From Phascolomyces articulosus (Eukaryota; Mucoromycota; Mucoromycetes; Mucorales; Lichtheimiaceae): a DNA stretch of 64,000 nt. Of the stretch, positions 23,460-35,570 are shown one piece after another; position 1 is the stretch's first letter, and every line of letters starts with the position of its first letter. The translations under genes were made by a program, and so were the position numbers. The DNA lies in contig JAIXMP010000042.1 in assembly GCA_025677815.1 (NCBI GenBank), positions 124,001 through 188,000 on the forward strand, read 5' to 3'. Under the pieces are notes generated by a model. It had not been told where the DNA came from. It made no database searches and was given only the letters and a program-made list of their open reading frames with translations.

Positions 23460-25320
23460 TTCAACATTAGCTCCTCCACCACCTCCTTCTAATTGTCAAA
23501 TATCTTTGACAAATCCAGAATTATTACCTTATATTTTGGATGGGTCAACACCATCTACAACAACTCCTCTTACAGCACCAACACCAACACCTGTTCCAAA
23601 TACTGCCAATTATCCACTTTTACCTTCTACAGTACCTATGGAAGCACCTGTTCCTACCAAAACTGCTTCTTCCTCCTCCTCCGTTCCAAGCACTTCTCAT
23701 CCAAATAACAGCCCAATCGAAGATTTTAAAGCAGAATCAAGCATTACTTTTGGTGGTAGTCACTTTAATACCACCTGTGCTAACCTCGACAATCATCCTC
23801 CACAAGGTGATAATAAGCACCAACAACATCATCATCGTTCAGACGACGATGAAGATTATTTATCAGAATCACAACTTAAAATGATGACTTCAAAAGAACG
23901 AAGACAATTAAGAAACAAGATTTCCGCAAGAAAATTTAGGAATCGCCGGAAGGGTAAATGTTATTTTTATATGGATCTAGCACATGATTGTTTTACATCT
24001 TTTGTATTAGACAAATGAATATGAAAAAGAAGCAGCATATCTGATAGTCTTTTTTTTTTCTATTTGATTTATAAAACAATAGAATATATTTCTATGTTGG
24101 AAGCCGAAGTGCAAAAACAAAAGGCCGAGAATAACCAATTGCGATTAGAAGTAACCTGGATCCGAACAACCGCCGATAAGTTACAAAAGGAGAACGATCA
24201 ACTTCGTTTGGATTTGGCATTGTGTCAAAAAGGGATCAAATCTCAAACAACCAACAAGAATAACAGTAAAGATCAGGATGATATGGGTCAAAACAACAAT
24301 AACAATAACAATAATACCACTATTATGCCTGCAGCTCATACTGTTCCATCCTCTAATCGATCTGCTTCCTCGTTATCGCCTCCCTCATTAGGTAATAGCT
24401 CTTTTAATGATACTGGGTCTAATGGCTCAACGTCGGATTGTTCTTCTACTTCAAGTAATAATAATCCATCACCTCCTGAACTGGCTGATCAATGGGAATT
24501 GGTATTCAATGATAATCAACTGATACAATACCCATCAGTACCACAACATCAACAACAACACCCACAGCAACAAGTACAACAATTACAACCACAGCCACAT
24601 TCATTGCAAGCATTACCTCCTCCACAACAGCAACAGTTACAACAATTACAACCACATCATACACAACAGTACCAATACTATCCTTATCATAATACATATT
24701 TATCGCATGCTGCCATACCCGATTGGGATTTATCCACCATTTTGAAAAAGGAGCAGGATGAATCCACATCAGCCAATGATTTGTTCTATAAATATCCACT
24801 CCTTGCACCTGCACTTATGTCGATCGTTCTTGGTCATACCATGACTATGACAACACAAGATTTGGTTTCTAATACAAAGTTATTACCACCTCCATCGGAT
24901 CCTCTTTTTATGCCCTCTTCTATGGATGAATTACCTCGTTTCCTTGCCAATGATTTATTCTTTGGTCCCAAGATTCGTAGCAATACACATACAAGTAGTA
25001 AAAAGTTGGGCATTTTAACAGGAGAAGAATTCCGTTCCATGTGGGAAGCACAACAATTCTATACGGATAGTTTAGATGATTGGCATCCAGAAGATGAAGA
25101 AGAAGAAGATGAAAAGGAAAAAATCAAGTATATTCGACTTTATCGTGGCAATGATTCAAGATTACCGGAATATTGTCCATTAAATTGGCTTCAACGTCAA
25201 TTTTGTCGATTTGTTTATGACTATGTGATTGCAAGATATCCTCATTTGGAAACACCTGCTCAACATTACCTTCCTTTGTGTGACAAATTCAAACGACAAC
25301 AAATGATCACCATGAACTAA
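23332..25320 (+). CDS. bZIP transcription factor
   Basis: Two exons (23332-23953, 24083-25320) encode 619 residues. The basic region ERRQLRNKISARKFRNRRK (about residues 190-207) has the conserved N-x-x-x-A-R-x-F-R core and is followed, across the intron, by EYISMLEAEVQKQKAENNQL and a leucine zipper with L at heptad spacing (about 212-245). The flanks are low complexity: poly-Asn at residues 2-12, a poly-Gln run (about 23418-23457), Pro/Ser/Thr-rich blocks and a second Gln-rich segment, typical of activation regions. The C-terminus (NWLQRQFCRFVYDYVIARYP) is a folded-looking module. An in-frame GTG at 23326 is not the start. The neighbouring palindrome and long upstream desert may regulate it. 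Target genes unknown. Confidence 0.9.
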
Positions 25321-25705
25321 ATATTTTTTTTTTCATTTTAATATACTTCTTCTTAAAAAAGACCACCATTCCTTTAAATATATATATATTCAATATATAT
25401 AATTTTTAAACATGTTCTTTTTCTTTACATTCATTTTTTTTGTAAATAATAACTATTCTTTCTTTTTTCGTCATTTTATTTATGCTCCCTTCAACAAACA
25501 ATTCACATAACCAACCCCATCTCCTTTCCATCATTTGAAAATGAAAAATTATTGTTCTCTTTTTTTCCCCAATTAATAAACAAATTATTATTAAATTTAC
25601 AAATAAAAAAAATATAAGTGATAGAAATCAAATAACAAGAAAAAGAGCAAGGGAATAAATGGATATATATATATATATATATATATCAATTATTTTTGTT
25701 TGATT
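25321..25705. other. convergent 3' intergenic region
   Basis: AT-rich gap of 385 bases between the bZIP stop and the Atg22-like stop, with an (AT)n run at about 25662-25686. It probably holds both 3' UTRs; nothing else seen. Confidence 0.6.
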
Positions 25706-27971
25706 CTAAAATCCATATCCATAATTATATCCATCCGAAGATTTTGGATGATTATTTGTATTAGAAGATGGAGCAACAGAAGAGATAGATCCTGTTATAG
25801 GTGGTATATATAATATTTCATTTTCTCCTTCACCATTTGTTTCATCTTCTTCATCTTGTATATATCCACGATTTCTTCTATTATCACCAAACATGGCTTG
25901 TTGAGATTTCCTTCTTTCTTGTTCTTCGTATACTTTAAGTCGAACATCGGCTCGTTCCATATTAATAAATGTTACAACAATCACTGGAAGTACAGCAGTA
26001 ACAGCACATAGAACGAATCCAGTTCGTGTATTTCGTGTGGCTTCCGTTACTGCACTAATAGTGACTGGACCAATGCATTGCGCTATTTTAGATACAATGC
26101 CAAATAATGAAAAAAACATATTTTCTTTTCCAATGGGTATCAGTTCGGACCTATTTTTTTTTTCACATGAACATATGGTAATGTATAAATAAATAGTCAA
26201 ACATAATTTTCTCTGCTATTATAAAAAAAAAACCTTACATTAATGTTTGAGAATAAGCATAGAATGGCGCAGTAAAGAGACCAAACTATATATACAAAAG
26301 AACACAAATCGGATAAGTCCTTATTTATCTTTTATTCCCGATGCATCCTCATCCTTATTTTTTTTTCGATGTATATAAATATATTAATATACATACCCAA
26401 ACATTATAAATCCATATTTCTGCTAGAGTACGAAATCCAATCTTTTCACTGGCAATACCAATACAACACCATATAGGCATCAAAGCAGAAAATCCAGTTG
26501 ATATTTGTAACATGGTCTTGGTACTAAGGTGGAAGCGTTTTTGAATATGTAAAAATAGAAAACATCCAGCAATAGAACACACCGCTTGAACTAGACTCAT
26601 ATAGGTTTGGATAAGACCATCATAATCTGTCATTGTATAGGTCAATACGGATGTTACTGTGTTCATACTTTGGACTGCATCATAAAGTAAAAAATACGCA
26701 ATAAGGTATATGAATGTTTGTGGCAACCTTCGATATTCTTTTAATGCCCGGCCAACTAAATATATATATACAAGTGTATCAGAACAAGTTTATGTTTACA
26801 TTACTTTATCTATATCCACACACTCTATTCCTCCAATAAAATGATACATTACGTGTTTTCCAACCATAGGTAAAATAGTTGGCGTCTTTTGGTAACGGGG
26901 GACCAAGGCGTTTCTTTTGTACAAAGAACCATGGTATAGCACAGAGTAACCAATATGCACCACACATGGCGCTATAGATACTATTAGTATATTTTGGTAG
27001 ACTATCCCACGATGTGTTGTATCGTACAGCCAAAGCATTGCCAACAATAATATTCAAGATGCAAATGACAAAAAATCCAATATTTGACCAAGCAGTGGAG
27101 ATTGTAGAGATATGATTTCGACTAATGGATTCAATCACCAAATAATCTTCGTCGCTGATATGATTACTTCGTCTTGCTGCTCGTACTTTGGGATCATTGA
27201 TGGCCAATTGGGGGAAAATAGCCCAATAAAATACAAGTGAAACACCGTAAGATATTTGAAATATTAACATGATCAGCATTGGAACACCCCAATAAGAACT
27301 GGCGTTATCATTAAATATCAAAAATACAATTTGTGCTGCGCAAGAAACAACTGTAACGATTAAAAGAATGCTTTGACTGTTATTTCCGTAATCAGCCAAT
27401 GAACCTAAATGAATCATAGAATAATATATGAGAAGAGTTTGTTTGGTTTTTTATAACGGATATAACAATGATAATGATATAATATATATACCAATAGTTG
27501 TTAATAAAAGTGCTTGGATCAAAGCGTTAATTCCACTGAACATCAACATCACACTATCGATACTAAGATAGGAAGAACCCATTCGAATTTCACAACCAGA
27601 ATCCATCGTACAAGGAACTGAACCCTGAGGACCCTTACTTGGGTCGGAACCAGTTAAAGAAATCAAGTACTGTACCATATTAGGTGCGTATGAATAATTA
27701 TTTATCTATATTTGTTGTTTATCACGAGGAGTACAAAAGAGTTTTTATTAGCATGAATAATATGAATGTCTGTTGTATGGATAATAATAGAAACAAATGT
27801 ACAATGGTTATTACTATTACTACTATTCATACCCCATTATTCTAAACATGTATTTTTTGATTCATATAATATCATAAAATAAAATATCATTGTTAATATA
27901 TTATTGTCATCGATCATCTAGTTATATAAATATATATAGTATTATTGTATATAAATACCCCATTACTATAT

Positions 27972-28009
<38 letters not shown>

Positions 28010-28228
28010 TTAGATTGGTTGAAGCAAGACAAAAAAAACATTATAAAATGAAAAATAAAAAGAAATTTACTAGTAAATATAATAAGTCCATCTTTCCCAA
28101 GGAGTTGTTTGTGGAACTTTATCCCAATCTGGTATCGGTTCTCCACTGTTTTTGATTTCTTCATCTGTTGGATATTCTCGATTCAATGTTAATATACGAT
28201 TCCAATCTAAATACGGTATTGAAAACAT
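25706..28228 (-). CDS. Atg22-like MFS transporter
   Basis: Seven exons (28228-28071, 27965-27959, 27705-27492, 27404-26853, 26755-26397, 26285-26239, 26150-25706) give 593 residues with about 12 hydrophobic segments. Family features are the N-terminal PWERWTYYIYYNG module, the lumenal Cys-containing loop after it, GSLADYGNNSQ after the second helix (the MFS A-like loop of the Atg22 family) and LGPPLPKDANYF before the central helices. Yeast Atg22 exports amino acids from the vacuole after autophagic breakdown; this divergent relative may act there or elsewhere. Exon 2 is predicted to be only 7 nt, because the phase-2 end of exon 1 cannot be joined to exon 3 directly. The C-terminal tail is acidic and Asn/Ser-rich. 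Confidence 0.82.
27975..28003. repeat. (GA)n microsatellite in an intron
   Basis: About 14 GA units (CT on the coding strand) form the polypyrimidine tract of intron 1 of the Atg22-like gene, immediately upstream of the predicted 7-nt exon. Confidence 0.9.
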
Positions 28229-29389
28229 GATGATTTTATTGTTCTGTTGTATTATATGCAAAAGATGAAAGAATAATAATATATTATAAAATATAATAAG
28301 AATAGTAATAGTAATAGTAATTATGAATAAGAATAATAATAAAATGTATAATGTATAATAATATTTATAATAATAAAAGAAAAAAAAAGAAAGAGAAAGA
28401 GAAAGAAAGAAAGTAAACAAAAAGTGTAAAAAAAAGTGGCTCTTTTTTTTTGCATAACAATTTCCCAGTGTTTTCTTCTTTATGTCCTTCCTCCTATTCG
28501 CTATAAAATAATCCCCTTTCTCTCATTCGCAATGCATGCTTGAAACAGCTGCAAGATAACTTATATATAAACATAGATGCATTGGTACTCTTTCTTTTTT
28601 TTCAGCCACCTCTCATTTTACTATTCTCTCTATATAAAAATAAATACTTTAATGCCAAGCGATCTTTTAGTCACTCACATGCAGTACTTTATATAGTATA
28701 TTTTATGTTGTTGTTGTGTGTAATATAAACAAGCCTGTCATCTTCTTGTTTATAATATATATATATATATATCCAATATATATCCATCCAGTAGTAAATG
28801 GATTATTCAGCAAATACGTAACAACATATATAATTCCTTATTTTTTGAATGCATTATATATATATATATACATAAGCCTGCTTTAATTATTGAGAAACGA
28901 TATGTTTTTGTATGACGCATTCATGCATTAGGGAGAAAGAGCGAAGAGAAGAATATGAGAGGGATAGGATTTCGGATTCAAACTAAAATAGACTTAAAAC
29001 TGTTGTAAAAGCAATGCACTCCTTCTGCTCCACCCGACCCAACCTCGTCTCTTCTTTCTTTAGTTATTGTAATAAACATAATATTATATATCAATCGCAA
29101 GCCACGTAAAACTAATTTAGCATATATAAAAATATATATAATTAGGAGATACAGGTAAATCTATTATATGTCCGTGCCAAAAAATAAAAAAGTAACAATA
29201 ATAAAATAATAAATAAAAGAACAAGTATATAAAAATGACAATATTACTTTGAATGGATGGATAGATGGATATGGCATAATAATGGTAAGACAATTGTTGA
29301 TGGATGATGATAAATTTATGTGTGGGTGGGTGGGGAAGAACATTGAATGAAATGATGAATGTGTTTGCGTATATATAATCTTTTTTCCT
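28229..29389. other. intergenic, 1.16 kb
   Basis: Upstream region of the Atg22-like gene and downstream region of CDC50. It contains several TA runs (around 28757-28771 and 28856-28871) and no supported gene. Confidence 0.6.
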
Positions 29390-30941
29390 TTACTCGTTTT
29401 TTTCAAGTTTTTCACGACGTTTATTTGTTGGTAAACCACCACCTTCCTTATGCCAAGAGAGATAATCTTTATCACCCAATTTTCTATTGGAATAAAAATT
29501 GAATAGAATTAGCCACAAAGTACCCATGAATATATTTATAACAAGTAAATATTTATATACATACCTTGGTTTAATAAGTTGTGCCAATGTAAACACCAAG
29601 CCAACTAAAACACATAGTCCACCAATGGCTAAATAGGCGATACCAATATATGGGTTACGTCCACCTAATGGCGTTGTATTGGATAATACGATCCATTTGG
29701 TACCTTGATATTGTAAAGTTTCAAAATCTAATAATACATAATGTTAATATATACTGACAATGCACACATGAAAACAATAGAGTGATAGATTTAATGATTT
29801 TAACTTACTTAAATCGATATGAACACGCCATCGACCTGCAGGAAGGTCATCATAATCATTTCTTGCCCAAATTTTACGGAAATCAGGTAATGCAGCCATA
29901 TGCATCCATACCATTAAACGTTCCATGGTTTTCAAATTTGGTGGTGGGTGTTGTTCATCATATTTACCATTAGGATAACGAAGTGCCCAGTTAGGAGGAG
30001 GTGTCAATTCGGAAAGAGCATATTCAGTTTCTGCTGAATATTTCTGAAAATCTTCGGGCCATGCAATACCTTTAGTTGTAAACGTATAATTACCTCCAGA
30101 TGTAATGGATGTCAAGTTGGATGCAGTGTCTATTATGTATATATATATATATATATTAGTTCTTTCTTTTTCTTCACGTCATCTTCTCCCTAATACAAAT
30201 AATTGGATAAACATACCATTAAACATGGAATTAGCTACTAGTCCACACGGGTAAATAACTTGGCCATCTCTTTTATCCAAAGGTCCGCAATTTGTATTCA
30301 ATGTACTAGGTGAAATACGATCACCGAGTAATTGGAATGCGTCAAAATTTTTAATGTAGAGACGATGGTTTTGATAAAAGTTGGTTAAACGATAATACAT
30401 GTAGATAGGTCCTTGCATCGTTGAAGGTATCGTAAAATCTAGAACGCATTGTGGAATCGTCAAATTGTTTGGGTTCGACCATTCTTCATCCATAAATTCG
30501 GATACGTTTTGATAATGATAAGCTGGTGCTTCAATATTGTTGACATCGAATTCTTTTGACATTAAATAACTATACAAGTTAGGTGCCAAATAGACTGGAT
30601 TTTCATACTGCCTGCAGTAAGAGTAGTTGATCATGATTTCATCCACCTTTTATTTTTTTAGAAAAAGTAAAATTCATTGAGTCTTCTTTCATTCGTTTCA
30701 TGAAATCGATGAAAAACAAACAGAAAAAAAAAATTATAAAACACTTACTTTGCCATTGTTCCAATATAAAAGACCTCCAATGGGAAGAAATATAATACCC
30801 ATAATGAAAAAAGCTGGTAATACACTCCGAGGAGTAAGAACAGGTTGCCATGCAGGAAGTCGTTGTTGTCGAAATGCACCATCTATTATAATAATGTTTT
30901 CCTTGTTAATAAACTTGAACTTTAAAAAACCATTTGGAATT

Positions 30942-30975
<34 letters not shown>

Positions 30976-31125
30976 CTTGCCTACTGGCTTTCGAGACTTT
31001 TTTGGCTCTTCTTCTTCGTCGTCTTCTTCTTCTTCGTCTTCCTCGTCTTGGTCGTCGTCTTCTTCTCGTTCGAGCTGTTCCTCTCGTTCAATTTGTCTCC
31101 TATGCACTTGTTCTTCTTCAGGCAT
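29390..31125 (-). CDS. CDC50/LEM3-family P4-ATPase (flippase) subunit
   Basis: Six exons (31125-30981, 30882-30749, 30646-30217, 30129-29809, 29727-29565, 29483-29390) encode 428 residues. After a strongly acidic N-tail (Glu/Asp run from GTC/TTC repeats) come [20 protein letters not shown] and transmembrane helix 1 (about 68-90), a large glycosylatable lumenal domain with paired cysteines and the [18 protein letters not shown] block, then helix 2 (about 371-394) and a short cytosolic tail. CDC50 proteins are obligatory chaperone/beta subunits of phospholipid flippases in Golgi, endosome and plasma membrane. The first intron must use a GC donor (GCAAGT): only that choice keeps phase and the conserved FRQQR junction. 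Confidence 0.93.
30944..30974. repeat. (TA)n microsatellite in CDC50 intron 1
   Basis: Dinucleotide run lying directly downstream of the GC splice donor of the CDC50 gene. Confidence 0.85.
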
Positions 31126-31549
31126 GATAATAATAGTAATAGTAGGGGTTATAAAGAGAGAGGAAGAGTGAGTCTACTAATTTTTAGTGTCACCGAAAAG
31201 AAAAATATTTAAGCAAATAACGGTGAAATTATTTTACCGAAAACGGCCCTTTCGTTCCATCATCATTTCGAACGAGATTTTCAAATCGCTTCATTTTATC
31301 AAAGAGGGGGCTCTTTTATATTCATATGACTTGACTTGTTTTTATACTGTTCTTTTGCGCACTATAATTTTTATTTTTGTGCATTGTGATTTCAGCTTTG
31401 CGTACTCTTATTTTTCATTACTTTCGAGGTACCAAAAGTATTTCGAAAATGGATAAAGTTTTAGAAACCTAGATTGCTATATATTAACTGCTAGCCTCGA
31501 TACAGCATTCTTATGGTATTATGGTATGAATAGACCAATTATATAGGAC

Positions 31550-31632
31550 CTGTTTGGGTTGAATTTTGCTGAACCAAAGCACTGTAAAAAAGTGTTTCTC
31601 TCCAATATATGCTTCTTGGTGGGACCAAACAG
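31550..31632. mobile_element. possible MITE remnant
   Basis: CTGTTTGG at 31550-31557 is inverted at 31625-31632 (CCAAACAG), and an inner ACCAAAGCA is matched in inverse by TGCTTCTTGGT. The GTTTGG-type ends and small size resemble non-autonomous hAT-like elements. No clear target-site duplication was found and there is no second copy in the window, so the call is tentative. Confidence 0.25.
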
Positions 31633-32192
31633 AACTCAATTTTTAAGAAAATACAATGTTGCTCTCGTTATTATGTAAACTACATTATCGACGAGCTCTC
31701 TATATTTTTATCATAGCTTGGCGTATGGTGTTTAGCATACTTCTTTGATCCAAAAGAACCGATTTAAATTCAAGTCTTTTTTTTTTTTTTTGCTTCGCAA
31801 TTCAACACGATTACAATATTATGCTCAAAACTGTTATATAAACTACTTGAATTTGAACCTAACATCTGCATACAAACCTTAACCAATCATACATAATTAA
31901 TTTTCTGGTGTTTTCAAATTGGTGTCCTGAAACTGGTTACTACGACATTATTCCTTTCTCAACCTTTTTTTAAAGACTAGAAGACTATTCCCTTGATACA
32001 TAAAAAAAAAGTTGTCTACCCTTTTTATATATTCTACCGTGATGAAAACTCGCAACCTTAGCAGATCATCCCTTTGGTAAAGAAATAGAGTTTTTTCTTC
32101 TTCTTTTTGATTAGATTTCTAATGGTCTACCAGATTTTTTTCGACAGGGTGGATACGCTGCTAGTATGAAGGAATACGCAGAGGAGGATTAA

Positions 32193-32294
32193 ATGTTAGT
32201 TGTAGACAGAGCAAGTAAAATGGAGAGAGACTCAAATTATCATGCATGGGCATTGGATATGCAGCAAAGTGAATATAAAGTAATTTATTTATAG
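32193..32294 (+). pseudogene. short ORF resembling a copia Gag fragment
   Basis: A 33-residue ORF contains SNYHAWALDM, similar in pattern to the N-Y-x-x-W-x-x-x-M signature near the start of copia-type Gag (DUF4219/UBN2). No other retrotransposon motif is present nearby, so this is at most a relic and may be chance. Confidence 0.18.
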
Positions 32295-33659
32295 GCTATA
32301 TTTATTTAAACTATTTTTCTGTTGCTAATACTTGTTCATTAGACTTTGGATCTAATCTAATCAACATATTATTGGCGTTACTTTTCAGAAAAGGAAGCAG
32401 ACCAACAATGTATGGATTTTGCAGCTGGTATTTCAATGAAGAGAAGTAACACCACTGAGATCCCAAGAAAAGCCAAAAAAAAGACCGGAAATTAGGTAAT
32501 GTATGAAGACAGCTTATAGAAAGCAAATGCTAACTTCCAAATAGTACGTGTCTGAAGATCATTTTTTGTATATAGTTGGATATCGCGAGTCAGTACGTAG
32601 GAACAATTGTTGGCAGGCACGTAAGAGACTTTATCTCTTCAGACAGGAAGTCGTCATATACTTTTGCACGTAAGTGTAGCTTTTCATAAGCCTTCTTATA
32701 TGATATCATAAGAACTATGTTTAATACTTAAATTCACTTTTAGATTGTGAATGAATTGTATCATAGATACATCAGATAACAACAATGATTTCTATTTGGT
32801 CTTATTCTCGACCAAGAATCAGAATAAAATAAAGCCAAAAGTAGCACAAGCATTTCTCAAACCAAAGAATTCGGAATACAGTTGTGACGCAATGGAGGTG
32901 ATCGTAATGAAGGTAAATAGAATCTATTTTATAGACCACAACATTTATTTTAACAAATTTAGATAGTTCGAAAACGAGAACTCCAGGGATATATTTCTCG
33001 TAGGGACATTGAAGGAATAGAAAACGAGAAATATGCATAAAGTTGTGCGGAGAGTTTAGTTTTATAACTTTAATTGTTTTTAGTGTCATTTGATTTTTTT
33101 CAGAGATCTTGTCTCACTGAACGCCTATCATGAAAATAGCATTAAGTTCAAGAGCAATTATCCTAACCCATATCATATCTATTCATCTTCACTTTAGACT
33201 AGAACTCTTCTACTGGATTGAGAATGGGAGGATATAATGCAAGATAAACGAGGTTTTATAACGTGACAATTCGGCTTCATAATCTGACAACAATAATGGT
33301 AGATAGAGTCTCTTCTACAAAAGTATTGTTGTTATTATTCTTATTAACAAATGATGAAGTTGTTTGATAAAACAGTGGCAGCGTTGAAGAAAAAAAATGG
33401 AGAAAGAAAATACTGCTAATGAAACTTACAAGGATACCGTAAAAAAACGCGTCAAAGCATTTAACAACATTTGTTTACATATTCTGATTTGCCGAAGAAG
33501 CTTTTTTTATTATTATATGGTGTACTCGTAAATTAATAATAATAATAATAATAATCGAAAGAAAAGTGGCACATACGTTGTTGCTATTATTATTATCATT
33601 GTTTTTATTTGTTGAGAACGTTAAGGCGTAACTTTTATATGTTGTTTTGACATACTAGT

Positions 33660-34690
33660 CTTCTTCGTTTGCTAATGGATGTTTCATATATTCAATATTG
33701 TTATGGATATTCCGCCAAACTCCATTTTGATAAAAGCCGTACTCGTCTGTGTCATCCGGGTCATCTGCATTTTTAATTGAATTATTACTACTAGAGATCC
33801 CTGATGCATCATTGTGATCAGTTCTTCTTGACGATCATAATTGTTATTATCAAAACCAAATGATCCTCTTGGGATTCGCGAAAGACTTGGATTATCCCTC
33901 GTGAGCGAGTACCAGATGGGTCTCATAGAGTCTGATATCATCGAATCGATTGTAACTTTTTCCCATTCAGCGTCGTCGATTTTCTAATTCTGTATTTGCA
34001 GCCTTGATCCTTTGTCCATGGCGTTCCATTTGGATATATTATAAAATAAAAAAAAGTAAGACAATATACCTACCAAATAATATAACTTAATTCAAGATAC
34101 AACTTACAATCATGGCCATTAACAAACTGAATGTAGAAGTAAATGTTTCTAAATCAGTGGTTGATGTTGGAAATCAAATTTTGCCTTGCAAGATACCTGT
34201 ATACAGCCCATCGCTGATCAAATATCGACCGTACATTTGATCAGCGATGGGTTGCATACAGGTAGTCATTTGGTTGCTGCTGTTGCTGTTGTTGAAATCG
34301 ATTATTATTTTTACTGGTTCGAGGTCGAGGGATTTTGTAACACAATATGATCTACAGTTGTGATCGTCATTCAAAGCATCTGCAGTGTCCTGTTCGAATG
34401 AAAATCGAGGAATTGCTGGTGCTGAAAATTTATATACTTCAACCTTGGCACCATTTTTTTTTTATTCATATGTTTATTGGATGTACCAGAGTGTTTGTAT
34501 TTGTTTGTACCCTTGTCAAATGGACAATCGATTGCTGAACTTGCTGGAATAAAAAATTTCTTGCCCAAATTGTTCTATGTAGGATTTATCGGTGTTGGTT
34601 TGGAAGAATTTAGTGTTGTCACAGAATGTGATATTCAAACATCACTATACATACCATTTATAGTTGTTACCATCAATGACTTCACATGAT
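33660..34690 (-). pseudogene. decayed or unidentified minus-strand coding segments
   Basis: Several protein-like open segments sit in the same direction but in shifting frames: one reaching from about 34430 to 34174 (APAIPRFSFEQDTADAL, then KSLDLEPVKIIIDF and a Gln/Asn-coding triplet run), and one at about 33998-33684 (KIDDAEWEKVTIDS, then IWYSLTRDNPSLSRIPRGS), whose last part reads on in another frame (TDEYGFYQNGVWRNIHNN) to a stop at 33657. Splice signals could join some of them, but no complete model emerged. I do not recognise the family; a degraded gene or a rapidly evolving multi-exon gene are both possible. A strong hairpin interrupts it. Confidence 0.3.
34194..34264. repeat. 30-bp-arm inverted repeat with 11-nt loop
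   Basis: The arm 34194-34223 is the reverse complement of 34235-34264 with only two mismatches, separated by an 11-nt loop. The arms are not low complexity (they contain CCCATCGCTGATCAAAT). It is the strongest hairpin I noticed in the window. Both mismatches are transitions, so an RNA from either strand keeps one of them as a G-U wobble. Confidence 0.85.
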
Positions 34691-35570
34691 CACATTTTTT
34701 GTGGTCTATAACAACAGTAAATTCTCGGAAACAAAAATTGTAATCGCTCATATAATGTACTAAATGGTACAAAGTGAAAATACAAAAGAATGAAAATGAA
34801 GATAAAATTGAATAACACACATGGAAAATAAGAAAGAATGAAAAAGAGGATAAACTTGTAAATGAATACTTGAATGAGATCATGGTTAATTACATGAATT
34901 AAAAAAAGGCTCAGTCTTTTAAGTGAGTGTGCGTGTGTAAGTAGTAAGAACTGAATGTAGGTATTATGCGTATGCGAAAACTGAATGTAAGTATGTGTAA
35001 GACCAGAATGGAGGAAGAGGAAAAGGTTATATAATTTGGTGAATCTCCTGTGAGTCCCAATAAGCCCTCCAAATTTTAAACTTAAGCAGGACACCCTCTA
35101 ATGATGATTCTTAACTCTTTTTATTGAAACTGATAAAATGTGGAAATTTGGAAACAAAGAGAAAAATTGTATATGAAAAATAAGTTTAATATTTTAGGTT
35201 ACATTTTATTTTAACATTCAATCAACTTCATCACGGGAATTGCATTTTGCAGTATCGTACATCATTTTTGGATTCTACACCAGTAGCAGATACATCTTTG
35301 GATGGATTACCCAAAATGGTATTTTATATTATAATATATTACAATATGCATATTTATAAACATTAAAGACAATAAAAGATGGTATTCTTTTATTTTTGGT
35401 TTGTTCTTATAAATATAAATATATATATATATATGTATGTATATTTGCAAATCACAGATGACCATATGAATGAAAAAGTAATTATATATTAAAACAATGA
35501 ATATTGAAAAGAAAAAGAAACAGATCATATAAGTGAATATGAAAAAAACACACAATCTTCCAAACGACAC
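34691..35570. other. gene-poor region, right part
   Basis: AT-rich spacer downstream of HP1, with a TA run near 35418-35434. No supported gene. Confidence 0.55.

Larger units (their letters stand above)
31126..33660. other. gene-poor region, left part
   Basis: AT-rich sequence downstream of nothing recognisable: only short ORFs, an 83-bp element bounded by inverted CTGTTTGG/CCAAACAG (31550-31632), and a 33-residue ORF at 32193-32294 vaguely like a copia-type Gag start. Interpreted as non-coding sequence with decayed mobile-element fragments, at low certainty. Confidence 0.4.

Noticed and set aside
24506..24814. 102-codon minus-strand ORF
   Set aside because: Antisense shadow of the Gln-rich part of the bZIP gene.
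28965..29000. Possible reverse-strand tRNA T-loop (GGATTCAAAC)
   Set aside because: The flanking bases do not form the T stem and no cloverleaf can be drawn.
30977..31171. Plus-strand Ser-rich ORF over the CDC50 N-terminus
   Set aside because: Antisense shadow of the Glu/Asp codon repeat of CDC50.
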